64,000 nucleotides of DNA, from the NCBI GenBank assembly GCA_964350695.1, contig CAYGKM010000002.1:124001-188000 (forward strand). The letters run 5' to 3'. The position numbers and the translations under genes were made by a program. The notes below the pieces were generated by a model, which was not told where the DNA came from, did no database searches, and worked only from the letters and a program-made list of their open reading frames with translations. How positions within the stretch are numbered: position 1 is the first letter of the stretch; the number at the start of each line of letters is the position of its first letter. This stretch comes from TMED27 sp964350695. Lineage in GTDB: Bacteria > Pseudomonadota > Alphaproteobacteria > Micavibrionales > Micavibrionaceae. This document shows, in pieces, positions 1 to 7,312 of this stretch.

Positions 1-1
1 G

Positions 2-403
2 GAAGTGGTTGTGATTTGTGCGAATATCGAGGAAGAGATTGCGCAGCTTGAGCTGGCAGAAGAGCGCGCGGAGTTTTTGGAGACAATTGGTTTAGAGGAA
101 TCGGGTTTGGATAAGATTATCCGCGCGGGGTTCAAGCTTTTGGGGCTTCACACATATTTCACGGCAGGGCCGAAAGAAGCGCGGGCGTGGACTGTGCGCA
201 AAGGGGCGAAGGCTCCGGAGGCGGCGGGCGTTATTCATACGGATTTCGAGAAAGGCTTTATCAAGGCCGAGACAATCGGGTATGACGATTTTGTGAGCCT
301 GAATGGTGAGCAGGGTGCGAAAGATGCGGGGAAAATGCGCCAAGAGGGCAAGGATTACGTTGTACAGGATGGGGATGTGATTTTGTTCCGCTTTAACGTT
401 TAG
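2..403 (+). CDS. ychF: Redox-regulated ATPase YchF, C-terminal part (5' end outside window)
   Basis: This is the last 133 residues of the Obg-like ATPase YchF, a translation-associated P-loop protein that prefers ATP to GTP. The G domain lies upstream of the window. What is visible is the end of the coiled-coil region followed by the TGS domain. Family signatures seen are LGLHTYFTAGPKE, RAWTVRKGAKAPEAAGVIH, DFEKGFIKAE and the terminal GKDYVVQDGDVILFRFNV. The frame is open to the left edge, so the coding sequence continues upstream. It converges on the following minus-strand gene with only 3 bases between the stops. The family assignment is secure; nothing can be said about the missing start. 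Confidence 0.95.
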   Translation, partial: EVVVICANIEEEIAQLELAEERAEFLETIGLEESGLDKIIRAGFKLLGLHTYFTAGPKEARAWTVRKGAKAPEAAGVIHTDFEKGFIKAETIGYDDFVSLNGEQGAKDAGKMRQEGKDYVVQDGDVILFRFNV

Positions 404-406
404 GGT

Positions 407-3382
407 TTAGCGGGGTCTGTTTGGCAGGTTTGTCGGGAGTCCATCGCGTTCTAAAGGGGGTTTTTGTCCGGTGATCTCATCTCTTGTGGCCTCAAGCTCT
501 TTAGAGTGATCCGGCGTTTCTTCCGGCTTTGTTTCAGGTGTTTCCCCTGTGTCTTCTTTTGCCTTTGTGAAGGTTTCCTGAAGCTCTGATTTTGCGGTTT
601 CATCAGAGGCGGCTTCTTCGACGGTGCGCGTGACTTCCGCCTCGATGGTGACTTCTTTTTGCTGCGGCAGGAAGCCGTTTGCACGGGCATCGTTATAAGA
701 CACTCTGAACATTTCGATATAATCAAAGGCCGTTGCCGGGCTGTAGGCCGCGATGTTTTCATCAAGAATTCTAATTTGATCGGGCGTCATGCCTTTGATG
801 GCTTCTTCGTAAGTAAGGTCTGTGTTTACTCGGCGGAAGTCACCGTTTTTAAAGAAGCGCTCGAAGGTTTCTTTATCAAAATCATCGCCGAATTCATGCG
901 CCAAGCGGTATCTGTGATTTGCGAAGAACATATGCATTTTCTGGTCTTGGGTGAGTTCTCCGCCAAGTTGCTGGCGGCGGTGCGCTGCCCAGTTATCTGT
1001 GTCGCCTTCGTAGTAGTTCAGGGCGATGCGCTCAAAACCGGGGGCTTGATCGAGGGTGTCGGGCAGGCCTTTAACGATTGAATCAAGAATCACATATTGA
1101 TTTTCAGTTTCGATGTTTCTGAAGGCGTCTGTGTTGCCGCTCTGAATTTCGAGCAATGTTGCGTATATGGAGTCCAGAGAGTCGTTAAATTTGTTTTCTT
1201 TCATATCCGCGAATTGCGGGTATTTCATCATGGCGGCTCTCAGGTTTTCTTTGGTTGGCCGTCCTGCGCCGGCTGTGAGGATGCCGTTCAGTTCATCCGG
1301 GCTTGCCTGTGACATGATGTAACCGGGCGAGATGTCTCGGCCTGTGGCGCGCATGGTAGATTTTACGCCGGGATCTGTAATGCTCGGGCGGGATGTCATG
1401 CCGAGATAGGCATACTTTACGTCTTGAATGAATGGTGCAAAAAGGATGGTTTCGCCTGTTTCGGGGTCTTTATAATTGCCGAGAAGGGCTTGGGGCAGCG
1501 CGTCTATGAGGGCTTTGTTTTCTTCAAGGAAGGCGGCTACTTTTTCTTTGTCACCGTAATCTTCACTCGGGAAGACTTTTTTGCCTCTAGAGAGAACCTG
1601 AATGCCATAGAGTTGGTATTGAAGGGCGGCGAATTCATAGGCTTCGTGGCGTTCAATGAGGGTTTTTGGTCCTGCCGGGGTTTCGCCGTCTCCGAAATAG
1701 GCGAGCATGCGCGTGGCCTGAACATCCATGCCCGCGCCATAAAGGCGGCCGAGTTCTCTAAGCTCACCTTCTTGCCATGAATCAAAAACTGCGTAGGCGT
1801 TGTTTTTTCCTTGGGGGCCTGCGGCAAAGAAGACATCGTCATATTTTACGGCGGCCTCTAGGCGCGCTCTGGCTTCGGGGTCGTAATGCGGATTGCCGAG
1901 CATGTTGTCAAAGAGGTCGTAAATGACGCTTTCTTTTTCCATGTCATCTCTTAAGTCCTGAAGATCTTCGGGGATCAGGATTTTCTTAGCTTGCGTGTCC
2001 AGCAGGATGGATAAGAGCGCATCTATTGAAAGCTCTGAATCCTCGGGGGCTTTTGCACGTAGGGCTTTTACCGCATCGGTTGCTTCCAAGGCATCACGGT
2101 CGAGGATGCCTGATTGTAATTCTTCTTTTAAGGCGAGGATTTCCGGCTTAAGGGCGCGATGACGCTCTGCGCTTAGAAATGTCTCGAAGGCGTCGTCTTG
2201 CTGGTCTTCGAGGTTGTCTTTATAAACGCCGAGCGCTGCAATGTAATGCTGCTCCTGATATTGGATCAGTGAGCCGAGGATTGCTTTTGTCGCGGGGTGT
2301 GGCTTATCCGGATCGAAGAGGGTTGTCGGGGTTTCGCCTTCGGTTCTTTTTCCTGTGGCGGGGTCGATTGTATAAATCAGGCCTTCTTCATCAATTTCGT
2401 ATTTTTTGCCATCCACCAGAAGGGTGTTGTCGCCGTTAAGGTAGAGCGTGTTGAATTCGCTGTTTTCGTCCTTGAGAAGCGGCAAGAGCTGCGCTTTCAG
2501 GAAGTTTTCAACCACGGTTTGTGTTGCGGCGTTGTAATCGGGGGTTGCCGGCGTGATGCCGAATTCGTTTTTAAGGTTTATAACCAGCCATGGACTTGCA
2601 AAATCTGACATTTCTGCTTCGTCAGTTGTGGCTTCGCCGGAGGTTTCATCCAGCGTGTCTGTTATTGCAGCTTCGGGTGTGACGGTCTCGATGGGAGGTG
2701 TTTCAGGGGTGTCCTGCTTTGCCTCGACTTGGGCTTCGGTTTCGGTTTTGGATTCGGATGCTTCTTCATCAGGGGTTTTGAGCTGCTGCGCGTAAGATGT
2801 GCCATATAGGGCGTCATTGAGCTTAACAAGGAGGGTTAAATCTGTTTGTGGAAATTTAGAGAGTTTTTCTCCGACATTATCAAGTTTTGAAGCGGCGCTA
2901 TTGGCGCGCATGATGCGGCCATTAAAAGCTTGCTCTGTCGCAACCGAGTTTACTTTTAAGCTTTCTGATCCTGCGTTTGGAAGGATGGAGTCTCTGGCGC
3001 GATCTGCGAGGTTATCATATTTGTTGCGGATTGCGATTTCGTCACCGCCCAGTTCAAGAACGTAGTTGTTAAGGGCAACGGCTCTCAGCGCGGTTTCTTC
3101 ATCCCAAACACCGTCTTTTGCGATTTTTTGCTCGGGCGCGGTATCGTAAGAGCCGGCTCTCTTGCTCGCTTTGTTGATGGCGTTGAAGTCTTTTTCAAGC
3201 TCTCTGAGGAAGCGTTCGTTGTTATTGATGATGCCTTCTACGACTTCGTCTCTGTAGAAGTCTTCCGTGTCGATATTATATCTGTAATTGTCGATGACAC
3301 CGTTTACAAGGCGACCATATTGCTTGAGTTCATCATCGCTGAACCCTTGCAAAGCTGCTCTCATTTCGGCTTCTGTTGGCAT
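407..3382 (-). CDS. Large acidic soluble protein of unknown function (991 aa)
   Basis: I do not recognise this protein. It starts at ATG 3382 behind a GAGGG ribosome-binding site and reads MPTEAEMRAALQGFSDDELK. There is no signal peptide and no membrane segment, so it should be cytoplasmic. It is rich in Glu, Asp and Ala. A low-complexity Glu/Thr/Pro linker at about residues 205-260 separates an N-terminal helical part from a long central part of about 650 residues, and a second charged, Pro-rich tail occupies the last 80 residues. A segment near residue 330, with GDNTLLVDGKKYEIDEEG, looks like a small beta structure. Upstream, at 3514-3528, is a perfect TTAA-N7-TTAA box, the CtrA pattern also seen before motA. 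A large structural or effector protein expressed with the cell cycle is possible, but the function is unknown. Confidence 0.85.
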   Translation of the reverse strand: MPTEAEMRAALQGFSDDELKQYGRLVNGVIDNYRYNIDTEDFYRDEVVEGIINNNERFLRELEKDFNAINKASKRAGSYDTAPEQKIAKDGVWDEETALRAVALNNYVLELGGDEIAIRNKYDNLADRARDSILPNAGSESLKVNSVATEQAFNGRIMRANSAASKLDNVGEKLSKFPQTDLTLLVKLNDALYGTSYAQQLKTPDEEASESKTETEAQVEAKQDTPETPPIETVTPEAAITDTLDETSGEATTDEAEMSDFASPWLVINLKNEFGITPATPDYNAATQTVVENFLKAQLLPLLKDENSEFNTLYLNGDNTLLVDGKKYEIDEEGLIYTIDPATGKRTEGETPTTLFDPDKPHPATKAILGSLIQYQEQHYIAALGVYKDNLEDQQDDAFETFLSAERHRALKPEILALKEELQSGILDRDALEATDAVKALRAKAPEDSELSIDALLSILLDTQAKKILIPEDLQDLRDDMEKESVIYDLFDNMLGNPHYDPEARARLEAAVKYDDVFFAAGPQGKNNAYAVFDSWQEGELRELGRLYGAGMDVQATRMLAYFGDGETPAGPKTLIERHEAYEFAALQYQLYGIQVLSRGKKVFPSEDYGDKEKVAAFLEENKALIDALPQALLGNYKDPETGETILFAPFIQDVKYAYLGMTSRPSITDPGVKSTMRATGRDISPGYIMSQASPDELNGILTAGAGRPTKENLRAAMMKYPQFADMKENKFNDSLDSIYATLLEIQSGNTDAFRNIETENQYVILDSIVKGLPDTLDQAPGFERIALNYYEGDTDNWAAHRRQQLGGELTQDQKMHMFFANHRYRLAHEFGDDFDKETFERFFKNGDFRRVNTDLTYEEAIKGMTPDQIRILDENIAAYSPATAFDYIEMFRVSYNDARANGFLPQQKEVTIEAEVTRTVEEAASDETAKSELQETFTKAKEDTGETPETKPEETPDHSKELEATRDEITGQKPPLERDGLPTNLPNRPR

Positions 3383-3513
3383 TAGACCCTCTATTTATAC
3401 TATGACCGTTTTTTATACTTTTTATGACGCTCTAAAACGGCATCTTTTTATAGTTAAGGTCATGATACAGGAAAAAGCACCAAAAAGTCAAATTTTTGTT
3501 GTTTTTCAAAAGG

Positions 3514-3528
3514 TTAACAAAAGGTTAA
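3514..3528 (-). promoter_or_regulatory. CtrA-type box upstream of the 991-aa gene
   Basis: Perfect TTAA-N7-TTAA, formed by two tandem copies of the 11-mer CAAAAGGTTAA at 3507-3528. It lies 132-146 bases before the start codon at 3382 and just after the ilvE stop. TTAA-N7-TTAA is the consensus bound by the alphaproteobacterial cell-cycle regulator CtrA. Its use here is inferred. Confidence 0.55.
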
Positions 3529-3551
3529 TTTTTAAAGGATCTAAATTTTGT

Positions 3552-4430
3552 TTAATTTCTGCCGTTTACGAGGTCTTCGTAGGCGGTTCTTAGGCGCTTT
3601 GTAATCGGGCCGACCTCGAAAATGCGGTCATCGACCTTACCCACGGCGGTGAGTTCGGCGGCGGAGCCTGTGAGGAATATCTCGTCAAAGGTGTCCAGCT
3701 CCTCCGGCGGGATGCGGCGTTCTTCCACGGTGTAGCCCAGGGTTTTGGCCAATCCGATAACGGTTTGGCGGGTGAGGCCGTTCAAGAATCTGTCTGCGAT
3801 GGGGGTGTGGATGATGCCATCGCGCATCAGGAAGATATTTGCGCCTGTGGATTCGGCGATGAAGCCTTCATGGTCGTACATGAGGGCGTCTGTGAAGCCG
3901 GCTTTTTTAACTTCGAATTTCACCATGCAGCTCAGATTATACAGGCTGGCTGTTTTTGCGGCTGTGGGGGCGGTGTTTGGCGCGGGTTTGCGCCAGTGCG
4001 TGGTTTTGAGGGAGATGCCTTTTTCGCGCACTTCGGGGTCGAAATAGCTGCCCCAATCCCAAACCGCAACGGCCATATGGGTTTTTGTGCCGGCGACGTC
4101 GATGCCCATTTGCTCTGCGCCGCGCCATGCGGCTGCGCGGATATAGGCGTTTTCGAGGTTGTTAGCCTTTAGGCAGTCATATTTAATCTCGCAGATTTGT
4201 TCGGCGGTGTAATCCATATCCATATGGATGATGCCAGCGGAGCGGATCAGGCGCTCTGAATGCTCACGCGATTTAAAGATTTTGCCGTTATAGGCGCGCT
4301 CGCCTTCGAAGACTTGCGTGCCGTAATGCAGGGCATGGGTGAGGAAATGGACTTTGGCGTCGCGCCAAGGGCGCATTTCGCCGTCCATCCAGATAAAGCC
4401 GTCTCTGTCGTCAAAGGGAATTAAAGCCAT
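3552..4430 (-). CDS. ilvE: Branched-chain amino acid aminotransferase
   Basis: PLP-dependent class IV transaminase that interconverts Leu, Ile and Val with their 2-oxo acids, the last step of branched-chain synthesis. The 292 residues beginning MALIPFDDRDGFIWMDGEM match the usual family length. Seen are LHYGTQVFEGERAYNG near the N-terminus, the PLP-lysine region APTAAKTASLYN, the family motif GFIAESTGANIFLM and the C-terminal DEIFLTGSAAELTAVGKVD. The frame is open back to 4547, but that would overlap the divergent response regulator gene and add residues foreign to the family. AAGGAAC lies about 12 bases before ATG 4430, which supports this start. ilvD, another enzyme of the pathway, is at 33953. 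Confidence 0.95.
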   Translation of the reverse strand: MALIPFDDRDGFIWMDGEMRPWRDAKVHFLTHALHYGTQVFEGERAYNGKIFKSREHSERLIRSAGIIHMDMDYTAEQICEIKYDCLKANNLENAYIRAAAWRGAEQMGIDVAGTKTHMAVAVWDWGSYFDPEVREKGISLKTTHWRKPAPNTAPTAAKTASLYNLSCMVKFEVKKAGFTDALMYDHEGFIAESTGANIFLMRDGIIHTPIADRFLNGLTRQTVIGLAKTLGYTVEERRIPPEELDTFDEIFLTGSAAELTAVGKVDDRIFEVGPITKRLRTAYEDLVNGRN

Positions 4431-4499
4431 GTTGTATAGTGTTCCTTGTGAATTTCGGCTATAAGTTACGGTAAAATATAGTGATTTGTAAATGGATAC

Positions 4500-5231
4500 A
4501 TGGCGCAAGAGACAATAAAGCAAGAAAATTACACCCAGAAACCGCATATTATGGTGGTGGACGACGATCAGCGTATTCGCGATCTGGTGATGCGGTATTT
4601 AACCGATCAGGACTTCGTGGTTCTGGGGGCGGAGGATGCGAGCAAAGCGCGGGCGATGCTTGAGAGTTTTGAGGTGGATGTTCTGGTGGTGGATGTGATG
4701 ATGCCCGGAGAGAGCGGGTTTGAATTTACAAAGTCTTTGCGTGAGGCAAAGGGGCGAGCGGCGGATATTCCTGTGCTGCTGCTGACGGCACTTGGTGAGA
4801 CCAGCGATAAGATTGAAGGGTTTGAAGCGGGGGCGGATGATTATCTGGCCAAACCGTTTGAGCCGCGTGAGCTTGTGCTGCGGCTGAATGCGATATTGAA
4901 GCGCACGAGTAAGGCGGTTAAAGCGGCGCGCATCTTGAGAATCGGGCCTTGGGTTTTTGATTCGGAGGGTGAGGTTTTGAGATCAGATGGTGGCGAGGAG
5001 CAGAAGCTGACCAGCGCGGAAGTGACTCTTATCAAGGCTTTGGCCTCTGGCGGCGGGGAAGTGATGAGCCGTGATGCGCTGGCGGAGTTATGCGGGCTTA
5101 AGGCGGGTGAGCGCACGATTGATGTGCAGGTGACGCGTTTGCGTCCCAAGCTTGAGGAAGATACGAAGAGCCCGCGTTACTTGCAGACCATACGCGGCAA
5201 GGGATATTTGCTGCGTTATGAGGAGGTGTAA
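4500..5231 (+). CDS. OmpR/PhoB-family response regulator
   Basis: Two-component response regulator of 243 residues with a receiver domain (about 15-130) and a C-terminal winged-helix DNA-binding domain (about 140-240). The acidic pocket DDD sits at 21-23, the phosphoacceptor is D65 in VVDVMMPGESG, the conserved Thr is in LLLTALGE and the Lys is K118 in LAKPFEPREL. The effector domain shows LTSAEVTLIKAL, RTIDVQVTRLRPKLEED and IRGKGYLL. It is followed after 3 bases by a histidine kinase gene, its obvious partner, and is divergent from ilvE, sharing a 69-base promoter region. In other alphaproteobacteria a PetR-like regulator is found beside ilvE, so this may be its equivalent; that is inference. 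Confidence 0.93.
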   Translation: MAQETIKQENYTQKPHIMVVDDDQRIRDLVMRYLTDQDFVVLGAEDASKARAMLESFEVDVLVVDVMMPGESGFEFTKSLREAKGRAADIPVLLLTALGETSDKIEGFEAGADDYLAKPFEPRELVLRLNAILKRTSKAVKAARILRIGPWVFDSEGEVLRSDGGEEQKLTSAEVTLIKALASGGGEVMSRDALAELCGLKAGERTIDVQVTRLRPKLEEDTKSPRYLQTIRGKGYLLRYEEV

Positions 5232-5234
5232 GCC

Positions 5235-6572
5235 ATGGGCGCGCTGTCTATAAAGAGATTTTTACCGCGAAGCCTGCTTGGACGGTCTTTGTTGATTTTG
5301 ATTGTGCCTGTTTTGCTCATGCAGATGGTGACGGTTTTTATGTTCTTTGATCGGCATTGGTCGAAGGTGACGACGCATTTGGCGTTTGCGGTGGCGGGAG
5401 AAATTTCGGTGATTACCGCGTCTCTTAAAGACGGGGATGACCCGGAAAAGCTGCAAAGAATTGTGCGATATGCGGAGGAATATCTGGAGTTGAATGTAAA
5501 GTTCGATCAAGGTGCCAGTTTGCCTCAGGAGGGGTCGCCTACGCTGCAGGTGTGGGAAAAAGTGGTTGCCGATAAGCTGACATATGAACTCACAGCAATG
5601 CTCGTGGAGCAATTTGTTGTGAATACGAATTTTGCCGAAAAGCGGGTTGAGGTTTTTGTGCAGCTGCCGCGCGGGGTTGTTTCGATTGTTTTTCCGCAGC
5701 GGCGGTTGTTTTCTTCTTCTGCTTATGTGTTTTTGCTTTGGATGATCGGCACGTCGGTGTTGCTTTTGAGTATCGCGATTTTGTTTATGCGTAATCAAAT
5801 TCGTCCGATCAGGAAGCTTTCTGTTGCGATGGACCGGTTCGGTAAAGGGCGGGACACTCCGTTTTTCAAGCCCGAAGGGGCGAGCGAAGTGCGGCAAGCG
5901 GGGGCGGCGTTCTTGGATATGCGGCGCAGGATCGAGCGGCAAATCTCTCAGCGCACCGAGATGCTCGCGGGGGTTTCCCATGATTTACGCACCCCCTTAA
6001 CGCGGATGCGTTTGCAGACCGAGATGCTGCCTGATGGTGCGGATAAAGAGGGTGCGCGGCAGGATATTCGTGATATGGAGCGGATGATCCAAGGGTATCT
6101 GGATTTTGTGCGCGGGGACGGCGATGAAAGCGTGGAGGTTGTTGATCTTGCGGCGCTGATAGCAAAGTTGGCGAAGGATACGGAGAAGGCGGGTGAAACG
6201 GTTGTGAATATTGAAGTCGCTGAAGGTTTGAGTTTGCCTGTTCGGGCGCTGTCTTTTCAGCGGGCGTTGATGAATGTGCTGAGTAATGCTGCGCGGTATG
6301 CGGATGGTGTTTGGGTGCGTGCGTTTAAGGACGGCAGCAAATTGCAAATTCAAATTGAAGATAACGGGCCGGGCGTGGCAGAGGAATATTTTGAACATGT
6401 GTTTAAACCGTTTACACGGGTGGATGTTTCACGCAACACGGATACGGGCGGAGTAGGCTTGGGCTTGCCGATTGCGATGGATATTGTGCATGGGCATGGC
6501 GGTAAAATCTGGCTTGAGAAGAGCGAGACGCATGGCGGATTATGCGTGATCATCCGTATGCCGTTGCTATAG
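5235..6572 (+). CDS. EnvZ-like sensor histidine kinase
   Basis: Membrane histidine kinase of 445 residues, partner of the preceding regulator. Transmembrane helices are at about 16-38 and 161-185 and flank a periplasmic sensor of about 120 residues. A HAMP segment (about 186-240) leads to the dimerisation domain, with phosphoacceptor H249 in AGVSHDLRTPLTRMRLQ. The ATPase domain has the N box MNVLSNAARYADGV, the G1 box IEDNGPGV and the G2 box TGGVGLGLPIAMDIV. The ligand is unknown. The strong AGGAGG before ATG 5235 overlaps the end of the regulator gene, so the two are co-translated. A bidirectional hairpin at 6593-6627 ends the operon. Confidence 0.93.
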   Translation: MGALSIKRFLPRSLLGRSLLILIVPVLLMQMVTVFMFFDRHWSKVTTHLAFAVAGEISVITASLKDGDDPEKLQRIVRYAEEYLELNVKFDQGASLPQEGSPTLQVWEKVVADKLTYELTAMLVEQFVVNTNFAEKRVEVFVQLPRGVVSIVFPQRRLFSSSAYVFLLWMIGTSVLLLSIAILFMRNQIRPIRKLSVAMDRFGKGRDTPFFKPEGASEVRQAGAAFLDMRRRIERQISQRTEMLAGVSHDLRTPLTRMRLQTEMLPDGADKEGARQDIRDMERMIQGYLDFVRGDGDESVEVVDLAALIAKLAKDTEKAGETVVNIEVAEGLSLPVRALSFQRALMNVLSNAARYADGVWVRAFKDGSKLQIQIEDNGPGVAEEYFEHVFKPFTRVDVSRNTDTGGVGLGLPIAMDIVHGHGGKIWLEKSETHGGLCVIIRMPLL

Positions 6573-6592
6573 GTGCCAAATAAACGAGGCGT

Positions 6593-6627
6593 AAAAAAAG
6601 CCGTTTCTTTCGAAGCGGCTTTTTTAA
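6593..6627. terminator. Bidirectional intrinsic terminator
   Basis: Stem AAAAAAGCCG(TTTC) / (GAAG)CGGCTTTTTT with a short TTTC loop region. It has a T-run on both strands and lies between the convergent histidine kinase and phasin genes, so it can serve both. Confidence 0.8.
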
Positions 6628-6644
6628 AATTATATTGAAAGCGC

Positions 6645-7094
6645 TTATGCGGCTTTGCTTTTTGATTTTTGTAGAGAGTCTTTGATCTCGTTCATGGAGG
6701 CGGATACGCGTTTGTTCAATACGCCTGATGCTTTTTGACCAGAGGTGTTGAGCATGTCTGAAATCTCGGAAAGGTTCGCAACGCTTTTTTCGTAGAGCTT
6801 TTTGAAGAGGTCTGCGTTTTTAGCAAGTTTGGTTTCCGGTGTGCCTTCAGCCATCATCTCTTTAGCAATTTTTGAATTGTCTTCCACCATTTGTGAAAGA
6901 AATGCGCTTTGGCGTTGAGCCAGAGTTTGCAAGTTATCGACAGCAATTTGCTGCGCTTCGGAGAGGGCTTGAACGTTTTTCATCTGGCTTTCAAGAAGAG
7001 CCTGAACATCGAAGGGCGAGGCTTGAAAGTTTTCAAACATGTTTGAAAAATCGCTTTGTGAAAAAAAATCAGTGAATGGGTTTTTAGTCGTCAT
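6645..7094 (-). CDS. Phasin family protein
   Basis: Small amphipathic helical protein of 149 residues that matches the Phasin_2 family: FQASPFDVQALLESQMKNVQALSEAQQIAVDNLQTLAQRQ, then a helical run ending in charged SLQKSKSKAA. Phasins coat polyhydroxyalkanoate granules and limit their coalescence. The start ATG 7094 follows AAAGGA at a normal distance. The link to PHB storage is strengthened by phaR, phaA and phaB at 20938-23564, although this gene is 14 kb away. Some phasin-like proteins in alphaproteobacteria have no granule role, so the functional statement is less certain than the family. Confidence 0.88.
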   Translation of the reverse strand: MTTKNPFTDFFSQSDFSNMFENFQASPFDVQALLESQMKNVQALSEAQQIAVDNLQTLAQRQSAFLSQMVEDNSKIAKEMMAEGTPETKLAKNADLFKKLYEKSVANLSEISDMLNTSGQKASGVLNKRVSASMNEIKDSLQKSKSKAA

Positions 7095-7312
7095 CTTAAT
7101 AGTCCTTTTCTAATTAAAGGCGTGTTTCATTGTGAAGCGGAGTGATTATAGTCTTAACGTAAATTTGCGCGCTGCACAATTATTTTTTTGAAAGAATTTT
7201 TATTCGGAGTTTTTGTGATTTTGGAATGGCGATAATGCATTATTCATTTCTTAATAGATTTTAGGTATTTTTAGAAGGGTCGGTTTCGACAATTTTTTCC
7301 AAGTGTGACGGT

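Noticed and set aside
3507..3528. Tandem 11-mer as the start of a repeat array or CRISPR
   Set aside because: Only two copies with no spacers; better explained as a CtrA-type box.
4431..4547. N-terminal extension of IlvE
   Set aside because: It overlaps the divergent response regulator gene, is not like the family, and the ribosome-binding site lies before ATG 4430.
5262..5981. Long minus-strand open frame inside the histidine kinase gene
   Set aside because: Antisense shadow with Arg/His-rich, low-complexity translation and no start signal; the same holds for the many other antisense frames.
7151..7165. CtrA box near the phasin/histidine kinase gap (TTAA-N7-TTGC)
   Set aside because: Two mismatches in the second half-site.
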